This document shows, piece after piece, positions 8,510 through 17,919 of a DNA stretch of 64,000 nucleotides; position 1 is the first letter of the stretch; each line of letters begins with the position of its first letter. The DNA is from JAVVXB01 sp036651815. GTDB taxonomy: Bacteria; Bacillota; Clostridia; Christensenellales; CAG-138. The position numbers and the translations under genes are program-made. The notes beneath the pieces were generated by a model. It did not search any database. It was given only the letters and a program-made list of their open reading frames with translations, and was not told the DNA's origin. The stretch is from the NCBI GenBank assembly GCA_036651815.1, contig JAVVXB010000002.1, positions 56,046 to 120,045 of the forward strand. The letters run 5' to 3'.

Positions 8510-9955
8510 ATGAAATCCATTTGGGTAGAAAATGTGGAAATCGAACGCAGGGATGCACTCGAACAGAACTTGAAAACGGAAGTTGCCGTCATTGGTGCGG
8601 GAATGGCCGGGATTCTGACAGCCTATTTGCTCCGGCAGAACGGCGTGAACTGTGTGGTACTGGAGGCGGATTGCATTGGTAGTGGACAGACCAAGGGAAC
8701 AACCGCTAAGATTACAAGTCAGCATGGCCTGTGTTATGCCGCTTTGGTACAGCGCTTTGGCATCGATTTGGCACGACAGTACGGTGCCGCCAACGAGCAG
8801 GCTATCGCTCAGTATCGCGCCATCATTACAGATCAGGGCATCGATTGCGATTTTGCGCAAAAACGGGCATATGTATATGCCACGGAAGATGTGGAGAAAC
8901 TCAAGTGCGAGACAAAAGTCGCCGCTGCACTTGGCTTGCCGGCTACTTTTTCGCCACGGATCAACCTGCCGTTTTCGACCGTCGGCGCCGTCTGCTTTGA
9001 CCAACAGGCACAATTTCATCCGATGAAGTTTTTAAAGGCTGTCAGTCAAGATTTAAGGATCTATGAAAAATCGCCGGTACAATTGGTGGAGGCGCATACC
9101 CTACATGTAGGCGGACATACGGTGACGGCACAGAAAGTTGTGTTTACCACGCATTTTCCGTTTGTCAATTCGCCCGGATTCTATTTTGCCCGGATGTATC
9201 AGTCGAGGGCGTATTCCATTGCTTTGCAAAATGCTGCGCTATTGGACGGCATCTATGTGGATGCGAATGAGGATGGGCTATCATTTCGCAATGCGGAGAA
9301 CCTATTAATTCTGTGTGGTATGGATCACCGCACAGGCGAAAACTCTGAGGGTGGACGTTACAAAGCGCTGCAAGTGACGGCCAGAGCGTTGTATCCAAAT
9401 AGTTTTGAGGTTGCACATTGGTCGGCACAGGACTGTATGACAGCGGATCTCGTTCCATATATCGGCAATTATTGTGCAAGTACACCGGATTGGTTTGTTG
9501 CTACCGGATTTAACAAGTGGGGGATGAGCACGTCCATGGTTGCGGCGCAAATTTTGACCGATCGAATCCTGGGGAGGGATAATGCATATGCACAGGTGTT
9601 CAGCCCGCAACGTTTCAATATTGCTACGGCCGTTGAGGTGGCCAAGGGCGGGGGACAGGCGATCAAAGGCCTGTCACGTCAAAACCTGACCATACCGCAG
9701 ACGACACTGGACGAGTTGCCCGCGGAACATGGAGGCGTGGTCGACAGCGGCAACGATAAGGTCGGCGTCTATTTGGACGAAAACAGGCAGGCGTATCTGG
9801 TGAATACACGTTGTCCGCATCTTGGTTGTCAAGTGGAATGGAACCCGGATGAAAAGAGCTGGGACTGTCCCTGCCATGGCTCACGGTTTGATATTCATGG
9901 GCAGCTCATCGATAATCCAGCACAGAGAGATCTTCTGGAAAAAGCACAGACTTGA
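8510..9955 (+). CDS. FAD-dependent oxidoreductase with C-terminal Rieske [2Fe-2S] domain
   Basis: 481 residues. A Rossmann FAD-binding motif, AVIGAGMAGILTAYLL (GAGMAG at 29-34), opens a DAO-type oxidoreductase domain. The C-terminus is a Rieske domain with the pairs C435/H437 (CPHLGC) and C453/H456 (CPCHG). This two-domain plan matches the YhfW-like family of Bacillota (about 500 residues), whose substrates are unknown. No signal peptide, so cytosolic. It is preceded by GGGGTGATTAAAAG and stands alone between two intergenic gaps. A Rieske protein in an anaerobe may serve thiol or redox maintenance, but nothing here decides this. Confidence 0.88.
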   Translation: MKSIWVENVEIERRDALEQNLKTEVAVIGAGMAGILTAYLLRQNGVNCVVLEADCIGSGQTKGTTAKITSQHGLCYAALVQRFGIDLARQYGAANEQAIAQYRAIITDQGIDCDFAQKRAYVYATEDVEKLKCETKVAAALGLPATFSPRINLPFSTVGAVCFDQQAQFHPMKFLKAVSQDLRIYEKSPVQLVEAHTLHVGGHTVTAQKVVFTTHFPFVNSPGFYFARMYQSRAYSIALQNAALLDGIYVDANEDGLSFRNAENLLILCGMDHRTGENSEGGRYKALQVTARALYPNSFEVAHWSAQDCMTADLVPYIGNYCASTPDWFVATGFNKWGMSTSMVAAQILTDRILGRDNAYAQVFSPQRFNIATAVEVAKGGGQAIKGLSRQNLTIPQTTLDELPAEHGGVVDSGNDKVGVYLDENRQAYLVNTRCPHLGCQVEWNPDEKSWDCPCHGSRFDIHGQLIDNPAQRDLLEKAQT

Positions 9956-10177
9956 TTGTTTCAGTATGCGGCAGGGCATGATGCAATTGCGCTGATATAC
10001 ACATGGCATGCGGGCAAAAAAAACGCTTGTTTTTCGGATGCTCGGCACAGCAGAATACTTTTTGCGGGTTTATTTCGATGAGGATCAACGCTTGGGAACA
10101 AGACGGCTAGGAAAACAAATTTAAATTACGATATTTTAGCGGAGAATGTACCATACTAATTTTGAGGTGAAGTGAAT

Positions 10178-10630
10178 ATGCAATTGACGCAAAAGGAAAC
10201 CATGCTTTTGCAGGACTTGAAGAGCCAAGAACAGCTCTGTGTAGAAAAATACAGAAAATATACGGAGCAAACCTGCGACGAACCGCTCAAGAAACTCTTT
10301 GCTTCCATCGGGCAAACCGAGCAGACTCATCTGGATACCATCACACAGATGCTGTCTGGCACGGTACCCATGATGACTGGCGGCAGCGATTCTTCGCAGC
10401 AACAGGCGACGCCACAGGCGTCGTGCTCGGAAAACGAAAAGAAACAGGATGCGTACCTTTGCCAGGATGCATTGGGAACGGAGAAACACGTATCATCTAC
10501 GTACAACACATGCATCTTCGAGTTCAAGGACGCGCAGGCGCGAAATGTGCTCAACCACATTCAGAAGGAAGAGCAGGACCATGGAAAGCGTATCTACGAC
10601 TACATGGCTGCAAACGGCATGTACGCTTGA
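10178..10630 (+). CDS. Spore coat protein, CotF family
   Basis: 150 residues starting MQLTQKETMLLQDLKSQE, the standard beginning of clostridial CotF-like coat proteins, a ferritin-like helical family. Two helical halves (about 5-65 and 85-145) are separated by a Ser/Gln-rich linker, and the end QKEEQDHGKRIYDYM is also typical. The ATG at 10178 follows GAGGTGAAGTG, which supports this start over the GTG at 10172. It would be made in the mother cell late in sporulation and built into the coat. It is monocistronic, with a hairpin just downstream. It is the best evidence that the organism forms endospores. Confidence 0.87.
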   Translation: MQLTQKETMLLQDLKSQEQLCVEKYRKYTEQTCDEPLKKLFASIGQTEQTHLDTITQMLSGTVPMMTGGSDSSQQQATPQASCSENEKKQDAYLCQDALGTEKHVSSTYNTCIFEFKDAQARNVLNHIQKEEQDHGKRIYDYMAANGMYA

Positions 10631-10651
10631 TCGATCCTCAATGACATCACA

Positions 10652-10683
10652 AAAGGGCTATGGACTTTCTTCCGTAGCCCTTT
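10652..10683. terminator. Bidirectional rho-independent terminator (cotF / feoB)
   Basis: Near-perfect stem AAAGGGCTATGGA / TTCCGTAGCCCTTT with a short loop between two convergent genes. The T-run is better on the minus strand (CCCTTTTG), so it probably ends both transcripts. Confidence 0.75.
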
Positions 10684-10757
10684 GCAATACAAATGAAGCG
10701 GCTGATAGACAAAGAGGAGGCGTCGGCGGGTAAAAATAGGAATACTGCGAGAAATAG

Positions 10758-12893
10758 TTAAGCAAATAGTCGCCAAATCTGATTTACAAGCAGACAGGTG
10801 CAGAGACCAAAGACGGTTGGCAGCAGCATGGATACAAGCGTCCATCGCCAACTGCCGGTTTCTTTTTTTATGGTGATCAGCGTTGTGCTGCAAGGCCAGT
10901 GCATGAGCATGAAAATCGTAACGCAAATATAGGTTACGGGCGTCCAACCGTTCTGCATAAGCAGCAGACGAACATCGGTAAGCGAGCCAAGCTGCGTTAA
11001 ACTTGCGGCGTTTGCATAGGTCATAATTACGATGGGTAAAACGATTTCATTGGCGGGCAGACCGAGCAAAAACGCAGCCAACAGTACCCCATCCAGACCA
11101 AAGGGATGCGCAATCGGATCAAGCAAACGCGTCAGCGTAGCAAGCAAGGTGCAATTCCCAACCCGCACATTTGCCATGAGCCAGATTAGGACACCAGCCG
11201 GTGCGGCTACCATGACGGCTCTGCCCAGAACAAATAGCGTTCGATCGAAAACGGAACGTACAAGCACCTGGAAGATCATAGGCTTGCGGAAGGGCGGCAA
11301 TTCCAGCGTGAACGAGGAAGGAATGCCGCGCAACAGCGTCTTTGATAACAATTTACTTGCAGCAAAGGTGAAGAGTACACCGAGTAGGACTACGCCGGTG
11401 AGCGCTACCGCAGCGGTCAGGGAACTGGCGAGCGTGCCTACGCTGACAAGCCCCATGGTAATAAGGGCAATCAGTGCGGGAAATCGTCCGTTGCAGGGGA
11501 CAAATGCATTGGTCAGCACGGCAATCAATCGTTCTCGTGGACTGTCAATGATCCGGCAACCCGTTACGCCCGCTGCATTACATCCAAATCCCATGCACAT
11601 GGTCAATGCCTGCTTTCCGCAGCCGCCGCAGCAGCGGAAACGATTATCCAGATTGAATGCAACACGGGGAAGATAACCAAGATCCTCCAATAGCGTAAAT
11701 AAGGGGAAGAAGATGGCCATGGGTGGCAGCATGACTGCGACAACCCAAGCTAGGGTACGGAACATGCCGGTAATCAACATACCGATGAGCCAAGGCGGTG
11801 CGTTTTGCGCAGTCAGCCAAGTAAGCAGAAAAAGCTCCAATCGCGTAAACATTGCTGATAGCCATGCGGAGGGGACGTTTGCGCCAACAATGGTGAGATA
11901 AAACACGCCTGCAAGCAGAGCCAACATCACTGGCACGCCAAACCGTTTGCTGGTGAGTAGTTTATCAAACTTGAGCTGTCGGGTTGAACGATTGTTCTCG
12001 GATTGACGGATGACGCCATCAAGCAGAGATTCGGCGGTGTGGTAGATGTCTGACACGATGGCATCGCCTACGGTTTCCGGAGCAATGCTGGAATCGGCCA
12101 GCAATGCCATAGCCGCTGCACACGCAGATTGAATTGCGGGATTGTCTGTGAGAGAATGCCCAATATAGGCATTTATGCTGGCGAGCAGGGCATCATCATG
12201 TTCCAATAAACGCAGTGCTGTCCAACGTGCATTCAGCTTGTCGGTGGTTATCGGCTTGACAGCTGGTAACAACAGCGCAATCGCCTGTTCGATGGCGGGC
12301 GAATAACAAACCTGTGCCGGTGAAAGCGGTACTCCATTTTGAAAGGAGAGAATTCGATCGCCAAGTTGCGTAAGGCCTTTCTTTGTGCGTGCGCTCGTAC
12401 CCACGACGGGTACACCGAGACGCTTTTCAAGCAGAGACAAATCAATGGTTAGCTTTTTTTTCGCGGCCTCGTCCAAAAGATTGACGCAGACGACCACGCG
12501 TGCGGTTACCTCCAGCGTTTGCAAAACCAGATTGAGATTTCGCACAAGGCAGGTTGCATCGCAGACAATCACGGTTACATCCGCTTCATAGAAACAGATG
12601 CAATCCCTTGCGACCACTTCTTCGCGAGAACGTGCCAGCAACGAATAAGCGCCGGGGATATCAAGAAGCTGAATTAATTTGCCGCGGATACGGCAGCTTC
12701 CCTGCGCGTTTTGTACGGTTTTACCTGCCCAGTTACCTGTATGTTGATGGAGACCGGTGAGTGAGTTGAATACCGTGCTTTTTCCAACGTTTGGATTGCC
12801 TGCAAGACGCACGATCAGCTCCGGTTTCGTTGCTTTGGATCGTGATGCTGCATTGCTGTAATGCAAACGGCTCTCGTGGGCAACGCTCGTCAT
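10758..12893 (-). CDS. feoB: Ferrous iron transport protein B
   Basis: 711 residues. The N-terminal G domain carries G1 GNPNVGKS (32-39), G2 TGNWAGKT, G3 DIPG, G4 NLLD and G5 SARTKKG. After a helical GDI-like spacer comes the membrane part with two Gate regions, including the Cys-rich CCGGCGKQALTMCMGFGCNA and FVPCNGRFP, typical of FeoB. It forms the GTP-driven Fe2+ uptake channel of the inner membrane. The start ATG at 12893 overlaps the feoA stop (ATGA); upstream extension to 13019 would run across feoA and is rejected. The C-terminus ends in NQIWRLF without an FeoC-like extension. Confidence 0.95.
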   Translation of the reverse strand: MTSVAHESRLHYSNAASRSKATKPELIVRLAGNPNVGKSTVFNSLTGLHQHTGNWAGKTVQNAQGSCRIRGKLIQLLDIPGAYSLLARSREEVVARDCICFYEADVTVIVCDATCLVRNLNLVLQTLEVTARVVVCVNLLDEAAKKKLTIDLSLLEKRLGVPVVGTSARTKKGLTQLGDRILSFQNGVPLSPAQVCYSPAIEQAIALLLPAVKPITTDKLNARWTALRLLEHDDALLASINAYIGHSLTDNPAIQSACAAAMALLADSSIAPETVGDAIVSDIYHTAESLLDGVIRQSENNRSTRQLKFDKLLTSKRFGVPVMLALLAGVFYLTIVGANVPSAWLSAMFTRLELFLLTWLTAQNAPPWLIGMLITGMFRTLAWVVAVMLPPMAIFFPLFTLLEDLGYLPRVAFNLDNRFRCCGGCGKQALTMCMGFGCNAAGVTGCRIIDSPRERLIAVLTNAFVPCNGRFPALIALITMGLVSVGTLASSLTAAVALTGVVLLGVLFTFAASKLLSKTLLRGIPSSFTLELPPFRKPMIFQVLVRSVFDRTLFVLGRAVMVAAPAGVLIWLMANVRVGNCTLLATLTRLLDPIAHPFGLDGVLLAAFLLGLPANEIVLPIVIMTYANAASLTQLGSLTDVRLLLMQNGWTPVTYICVTIFMLMHWPCSTTLITIKKETGSWRWTLVSMLLPTVFGLCTCLLVNQIWRLFA

Positions 12894-13138
12894 GGACGCA
12901 CCCATCCATGCTCTTTTGGAAGTGTGCAGATGCTGTCGGCATCGGCATTGCGCAAAGCAATTACCGTTTCGTGAATACGATAAGCGCGCGGATTTCCGCC
13001 TGGCGCGGAAAAAAGACAAGTCAAAGGAGTGCCTGGTGTAAAACCTAGGTCAAGCAAACGGCGGCGTATATTGGATTCGGTGGAAAGCTCTGTGACAGTG
13101 ACGGGCTTTCCTACGGGGACACGACTAAGCAATTGCAT
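12890..13138 (-). CDS. feoA: Ferrous iron transport protein A
   Basis: 82-residue SH3-like FeoA domain protein: VTELSTESNIRRRLLDLGFT followed by PGTPLTC, then the last strand with IALRNADADSI. FeoA is a small cytosolic partner needed for full FeoB activity. It is translationally coupled to feoB by a 4-bp overlap. The ribosome site GGAGGAACGCC precedes the ATG. The gene is divergent from the phosphate transporter; no convincing Fur box was found in the 126-bp divergent gap. Confidence 0.92.
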   Translation of the reverse strand: MQLLSRVPVGKPVTVTELSTESNIRRRLLDLGFTPGTPLTCLFSAPGGNPRAYRIHETVIALRNADADSICTLPKEHGWVRP

Positions 13139-13264
13139 TGGCGTTCCTCCATCATTTCAAGATGTTGTAGCCATAATATTCCAAAGAGCGAGTTCTTGTG
13201 AAACAGCTTTACGACATTCGTTTGGCGTGTTATGATAAATATGTCAAAGAAGGGGGGGAACAGT

Positions 13265-14317
13265 ATGACGATTACACTCAGCGATTTCTTCAGTCAGTTA
13301 TCATCCAATCCGGCGCTGTCCATCACAGTATTGCTGACGCTCGGCGTTATTCTTGTCAATGGCTGGACGGACGCGCCAAATGCCATCGCCACTTGCATTT
13401 CTACGCGCTCCATGTCCCCGCGCGCGGCGATTATGATGGCTGCGGCGTTCAATTTTCTTGGCGTATTTGTCATGACGCTGGTCAATGCCACTGTGGCAGA
13501 GACCATCTATAATATGGTGGATTTCGGTGGCAATGCTCAGGAGGCCACCATTGCGCTGTGTGCGGGCATGTTCGCAATTGTGCTGTGGGCGACGTTGGCT
13601 TGGTGGTTTGGAATTCCTACAAGCGAAAGTCATGCATTGATTGCGGGACTTTCCGGAGCTGCCATCGCTATGCACAATGGCTTTGGTGGCATCAACGGCG
13701 AGGAATGGATCAAGGTACTGTATGGCTTGATTCTTAGTACGGCTCTCGGGTTTGGTTCCGGCTTTGTGACGGCCAAGATTACACAGGCAGTTTGCCGGAA
13801 AATGGATCGCCGGCGCACGGAAGGATTCTTCAAGAAAGCACAGATTTGTGGGGGCGCTGCAATGGCTTTTATGCATGGAGCGCAAGATGGACAAAAATTT
13901 ATCGGCGTGTTTTTGTTGGGGGCTTTTTTAGCCAATGGACAGGCCAATGTCACGCAGTTTTCAATTCCCCTATGGTTGATGATTCTTTGTTCGGTGGTGA
14001 TGTCGTTAGGCACTTCCATCGGCGGCATGCGAATTATCAAGGCGGTTGGGATGAACATGGTGAAGCTGCAAAAGTACCAAGGGTTTTCTGCGGATATTGC
14101 AGCAGCGGGATGTCTGCTGCTTTCATCGCTGACCGGTATTCCCGTCAGCACAACGCACACCAAAACAACAGCAATTATGGGCGTGGGTGCGGCCAAGCGA
14201 ATGAGCAGCGTCAATTGGGGCGTTGTTAAGGAGATGGTCTACGCATGGGTATTGACATTCCCTTGTTGCGGTCTGATTGGCTATTGTATGGTCAAGCTGT
14301 TTTTGCTGATATTTTAG
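13265..14317 (+). CDS. pit: Inorganic phosphate transporter, PiT family
   Basis: 350 residues with about ten membrane segments. The PiT signatures are present: GWTDAPNAIATCI near the N-terminus, GIPTSESHALIAGLSGAA in the first half and the repeated GIPVSTTHTKTTAIMGVG in the second half. It imports phosphate (as metal-phosphate) using the proton or sodium gradient. The ATG at 13265 has GGGGGG 5 nt upstream; the open frame begins earlier but without a good ribosome site. It is followed 113 bp later by its usual partner, a PhoU-like DUF47 protein. Confidence 0.94.
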   Translation: MTITLSDFFSQLSSNPALSITVLLTLGVILVNGWTDAPNAIATCISTRSMSPRAAIMMAAAFNFLGVFVMTLVNATVAETIYNMVDFGGNAQEATIALCAGMFAIVLWATLAWWFGIPTSESHALIAGLSGAAIAMHNGFGGINGEEWIKVLYGLILSTALGFGSGFVTAKITQAVCRKMDRRRTEGFFKKAQICGGAAMAFMHGAQDGQKFIGVFLLGAFLANGQANVTQFSIPLWLMILCSVVMSLGTSIGGMRIIKAVGMNMVKLQKYQGFSADIAAAGCLLLSSLTGIPVSTTHTKTTAIMGVGAAKRMSSVNWGVVKEMVYAWVLTFPCCGLIGYCMVKLFLLIF

Positions 14318-14430
14318 GACAGGCTCGTGGACCGCGGCATAAGCAATTAGGCGGTTGATTTCACCGGACAACGCATTTGAAGAACTGATGATTGCATGAA
14401 AATCGTCAAACAGAAAGGATCTAGTTATAG

Positions 14431-15051
14431 ATGAAACAGAAGGATAATATCTATTTTGATGGATTTGTCACCGGCATGGGCTTTGCGTGCGAGGCTGCGG
14501 CATTTCTCAAGGAGACGGCCGTGCAGTTTGTTCCTGCGCAGCTTGAGATGCGTATCCTGACAATGCACGAGATTGAGCATGCGGCTGACATTGAAAAACA
14601 TAGGCTCATGGAAAAGCTTGCGAAAGAGTTTATTACGCCAATCGAACGCGAGGATATTATGCTGTTGGCCCAGCAGATTGACGATGTAACGGACTGCATT
14701 GAAGATGTGGCGCGTAAGATGTTTATGTTTAATATTCTTACTATTCGAGCTGAAATGGTGGAATTTGCAGAGATTATTCATCAGTGCTGTGTGGTCACAA
14801 AGGAAGCGGTAGCCGAAATGTATCATTTTCGGAGATCCGATACGCTTCGGGAATCTATCATTCGCATCAACGAGTTGGAGGAGACGGGGGATCGGCTGCA
14901 TTGCTCAGCCATGCGTAGATTGTATACAAGCGACGCAACACCTCTTGAACGGATTCAGTGGACCAAGATGTTTGATTATTTGGAAGATTGCTGCGATAAA
15001 TGCGAGGATGTGACCGACAGTATTGAAATGGTGATGCTGAAAAATAGTTAA
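14431..15051 (+). CDS. DUF47 family (PhoU-like) Pit accessory protein
   Basis: 206 residues, all helical, starting MKQKDNIYFDGFVTGMGFAC. This is the YkaA/DUF47 type: a PhoU-like bundle with acidic E/D-xxx-D metal-binding patterns such as DDVTDCIEDVARKMFMF and DKCEDVTDSIEMVML. Members of this family sit next to pit genes and are thought to regulate or assemble the transporter. The gene has AGAAAGGAT upstream. The pairing supports a role in phosphate homeostasis, but the mechanism is not established. Confidence 0.9.
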   Translation: MKQKDNIYFDGFVTGMGFACEAAAFLKETAVQFVPAQLEMRILTMHEIEHAADIEKHRLMEKLAKEFITPIEREDIMLLAQQIDDVTDCIEDVARKMFMFNILTIRAEMVEFAEIIHQCCVVTKEAVAEMYHFRRSDTLRESIIRINELEETGDRLHCSAMRRLYTSDATPLERIQWTKMFDYLEDCCDKCEDVTDSIEMVMLKNS

Positions 15052-15348
15052 CGATAACAGGATCACATTGGCTATGGGATACATGTTTTGCACGATTTCG
15101 CGAATTGTGCAAAACGGTCATAAGGGGAAACCGATTTGAAACGGGAAACCCTACCAATTCTGATGAAATGCAACAAATCAATCCGATTGAAAAGCCAGTC
15201 TGAGAGGCGAGACTGGCTTAGTTTGTGGATGTTCGATATCATGTTACGAATGATTGAGATAATCAGAAATTCAACGCCGCCCAATGCTCTGGCTAATGGC
15301 ACGTTGCGCCAGAAAAAAATTATACATTTCATTAATCTAGGCGATACA
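15052..15348. other. Intergenic stretch between the phosphate and nucleoside transport genes
   Basis: No gene with family resemblance or ribosome site is seen. The only clear structure is the hairpin at 15192-15219. Confidence 0.5.
15192..15219. terminator. Hairpin downstream of the pit/DUF47 genes
   Basis: Perfect 10-bp stem AAGCCAGTCT / AGACTGGCTT with an 8-nt loop. The T-tract is poor on the plus strand, so it is a possible weak terminator lying 140 bp after the DUF47 stop. Confidence 0.5.
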
Positions 15349-15377
15349 TTGACAACCTATCGAAAACCGCTTATAAT
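15349..15377 (+). promoter_or_regulatory. Consensus sigma-A promoter for the nucleoside ABC transporter
   Basis: TTGACA (15349-15354), exactly 17 nt, TATAAT (15372-15377): a perfect vegetative promoter. The predicted start near 15384 leaves a leader of about 200 nt before the substrate-binding protein gene. A second TATAAT (15427-15432) lies in the leader. Confidence 0.85.
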
Positions 15378-15584
15378 TTTGCATACGGTATTGTCCAACG
15401 CTTATCACTACTTTCGTACGTCATTATAATACGGGATATTCAAACGCCTACTTCGCACACACAATTGTTTATTTTATGATTTGTTTCATATTCGGCAATG
15501 ACATTTGGCAATTAGCGCATTACTGTGCTTTTGCATAAGTATTTCTGGATTCTAGAATACAAAAAATGAACGGAGAATGTGCAA

Positions 15585-16664
15585 ATGAAAAAATGTTTGG
15601 CAATGTTGCTCGTATTGGTCATGGTCTTTTCAACAGTCGGTTGCGCACAACCTAGCGGCTCGCAAACCGCCATCGCAGACCCTGCGACACAGGAATCAAC
15701 CGCAAACCCTGATGCGGAAACAGCAACCGATTCCGCAACAACACAGGACTTGTCGGGGCTAAAAGTCGTTGCACTGCTTTCCGGCGTCATTACCGATAAT
15801 GGCTGGAATCAGATTTGCTTCGAATCAGTTAAAAATCTTTCAGACAAATATGGCACCGAACTTGAGTATATCGAAAATATTGCGGTTTCAGATATGGCTG
15901 AATATATCCGCACCTATGCTGAAGAAAAATACGATATGATCATTGTTCACGGCTCGCAGTTTAAAGCTTCGGCGGAAGAACTGGCTGTCCAATATCCGGA
16001 TTCGCATTTCTGTCTTTCCTATGGTTTCCGCGTTGATGAAAACACGGCTGATCAAGTCGCGAACATTCCGAATCTGGCGTACGTTGGCCCCGTCAATATG
16101 GGCATTCTGATTGGCGCCATTATGGGTATTTTAACGGATACCAACAAGGTCGTGTTCCTTGGCGGCCAGGACATTCCAGCCATTACTGATATTGTATCCG
16201 GCATTGAAGAAGGCGTGCGCCTAACCAACGCCGATGCGGAAGTGGCAACTGCTTATCTTGGAACGCTGACTGATGCCGATCTTGCAAAAGAACGTGCACT
16301 CGCCTATATCAATCAGGGATTTGATGTCATTTCTGCTTCCGCCAATAGTGCACAGCTCGGCTGTCTACATGCCGCCGCGGAGAAGGGCGTGTATGCAATG
16401 GGATTCAATGGTGATCAATATAGCGTTGCTCCAGATGCGATTGTACTCTCTGTTATGCGTAACTATCCATCGATCTATGAGGATGTATTCCTTTCTATCG
16501 CCAATCAAACATGGAAATCTGGCATGGTTGTCTATGATCTTGCCCAGAAAGGCACGCTTGTATCCGATTGGCATGGCTGGGATACCAAACTGCCTACCGA
16601 AAAGGTGAAAGCAATTAACGAAGTCGTTGCCAAGCTTTATGCAGGTGAACTTGGCGACTATTAA
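15585..16664 (+). CDS. BMP-family lipoprotein, nucleoside ABC transporter substrate-binding protein
   Basis: 359 residues. The lipoprotein signal MKKCLAMLLVLVMVFSTVGC puts the lipid-modified Cys at 20, followed by a Ser/Thr/Ala-rich linker to about residue 55. The mature part is a BMP/PBP1 fold: LKVVALLSGVITDNGWNQ at its start and later VISASANSAQLGCLHAAAEK. Members of the family (PnrA, BmpA) bind purine or other nucleosides at the cell surface. It heads an operon with two permeases and a double ATPase. ATG 15585 follows CGGAGAATG. A strong hairpin after the stop codon may keep this mRNA segment more abundant than the permease part. Confidence 0.93.
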   Translation: MKKCLAMLLVLVMVFSTVGCAQPSGSQTAIADPATQESTANPDAETATDSATTQDLSGLKVVALLSGVITDNGWNQICFESVKNLSDKYGTELEYIENIAVSDMAEYIRTYAEEKYDMIIVHGSQFKASAEELAVQYPDSHFCLSYGFRVDENTADQVANIPNLAYVGPVNMGILIGAIMGILTDTNKVVFLGGQDIPAITDIVSGIEEGVRLTNADAEVATAYLGTLTDADLAKERALAYINQGFDVISASANSAQLGCLHAAAEKGVYAMGFNGDQYSVAPDAIVLSVMRNYPSIYEDVFLSIANQTWKSGMVVYDLAQKGTLVSDWHGWDTKLPTEKVKAINEVVAKLYAGELGDY

Positions 16665-16680
16665 TTATTAGCAGATGGAT

Positions 16681-16717
16681 ATCCCGGGATTCCTTTGAAA
16701 AAAGATTCCCGGGATTC
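16681..16717 (+). terminator. Intercistronic hairpin after the binding-protein gene
   Basis: Two copies of TCCCGGGATTCC-like sequence around an A-rich loop pair as a stable GC-rich stem. There is no real T-tract, so it is more likely an attenuating or mRNA-protecting hairpin within the operon than a full stop. Confidence 0.6.
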
Positions 16718-16807
16718 CGTTTGTATAAATTTCTTTTTTCAAGTTACAAAAATAAAACGTCTAGTCAAATTACGGATCTCATGATAGGGAAGAAAGTGGT
16801 AACGGGA

Positions 16808-17899
16808 ATGAGAAAAAACGGTTCCGTTATATGGAATACCAAAGTGCAAAATGCATTTCGCCAAGTATTGGTTTCGGTCTCGGCAGTATTGGTTGCAATT
16901 CTGCTTGGAATGCTGATGATTAAACTGATTGGATTTGATCCGATCAAGGCTTTTTATGCGTTGATACAAGGCGCGTTTGGAAGCAAAAATGCTTTCGCAG
17001 AAACGATTGTAAAGATGTCGCCATTGCTGTTCACCGGCATGAGCTATGCGCTAGCCAATCGGTGCGGCCTAACCAACCTCGGTATGGAAGGCCAATTGTA
17101 TATTGGGGCAGTTTGCGCGACTGCTGCCGGCGTCTATATCACAGGACTTCCGACGGCATTACATCTTCCGTTGACTATTCTTTGCGGTTTTTTTGGCGGC
17201 GGTCTATGGGGATTGATTGCGGGTATGCTGAAAGTTCGTTTTGGTGCCAGCGAAATCATCACGACTGTTATGCTCAACACAATCGCAATTAATTTTGCTG
17301 AATTCATGGTGAATGGTCCAATGATTGAACCGCCTGGAATCAACTGCCAGACGAGCCCGGTTGCGGTAACGGCACAACTGCCCAATTTAATTCCTGATAC
17401 ACGTGCACATTGGGGGTTCATTCTAGGCCTTTTGTTTATTGTGCTGTTTTGGCTGTTTCTCTGGCGTAGCAAAAAAGGTTACGAAGTACGTGTTGCAGGT
17501 CTCAATATTACGGCGGCACGTTATTCCGGTATCAATACAAACAGAAACATTCTATTGACGATGCTGCTTGCTGGCGGACTTGCGGGACTTGCCGGAGCAA
17601 ACGAAATCATTGGCGTGCAAATTCGGATGATTCCGTCTATTTCGCCAGGCTATGGTTTTGATGGTATCGCAGTGGCACTCATCGGAAACAACACACCAAT
17701 TGGTATTATTGTTGGAGCATTGCTCTTTGGCGCATTCCGTGCGGGTGGTAACCGTATGCAGATCAAGGCTAAAGTGCCCAATTCAATTGTCGCAGTGATT
17801 CAGGCACTGGTTATTATATCAGTGGTTGCCAGCCAGTTGCTGCTTGAAAAATGGAACGAAAAGCGGCTTAAGAACCAAAAACAGGAATTATCCGAATAA
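16808..17899 (+). CDS. Nucleoside ABC transporter permease (first)
   Basis: 363 residues of the BPD_transp_2 type, with about nine membrane helices starting at residue ~20. Family segments include GMSYALANRCGLTNLGMEGQ, LAGGLAGLAGANEIIG and the conserved GYGFDGIAVALIGNNTPIG. It resembles YufP/NupB permeases. Start is uncertain: ATG 16808 matches the usual N-terminal length, while GTG 16796 has AGGGAAG just upstream; a longer frame begins at 16721 without a ribosome site. With the second permease it forms the membrane channel for nucleosides. Confidence 0.88.
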   Translation: MRKNGSVIWNTKVQNAFRQVLVSVSAVLVAILLGMLMIKLIGFDPIKAFYALIQGAFGSKNAFAETIVKMSPLLFTGMSYALANRCGLTNLGMEGQLYIGAVCATAAGVYITGLPTALHLPLTILCGFFGGGLWGLIAGMLKVRFGASEIITTVMLNTIAINFAEFMVNGPMIEPPGINCQTSPVAVTAQLPNLIPDTRAHWGFILGLLFIVLFWLFLWRSKKGYEVRVAGLNITAARYSGINTNRNILLTMLLAGGLAGLAGANEIIGVQIRMIPSISPGYGFDGIAVALIGNNTPIGIIVGALLFGAFRAGGNRMQIKAKVPNSIVAVIQALVIISVVASQLLLEKWNEKRLKNQKQELSE

Positions 17900-17919
17900 A
17901 AGGAGGAAGGAGAAAGCTT

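Noticed and set aside
9956..10177. A possible zinc-finger-like small protein before the spore coat gene (either strand)
   Set aside because: Only a vague GCS/C-rich similarity; no start with ribosome site, no full motif.
15384..15584. Purine riboswitch before the nucleoside transporter
   Set aside because: TATAAT and ATATT-like pieces occur, but the conserved core (ATATGG, GTTTCTACC) is absent.
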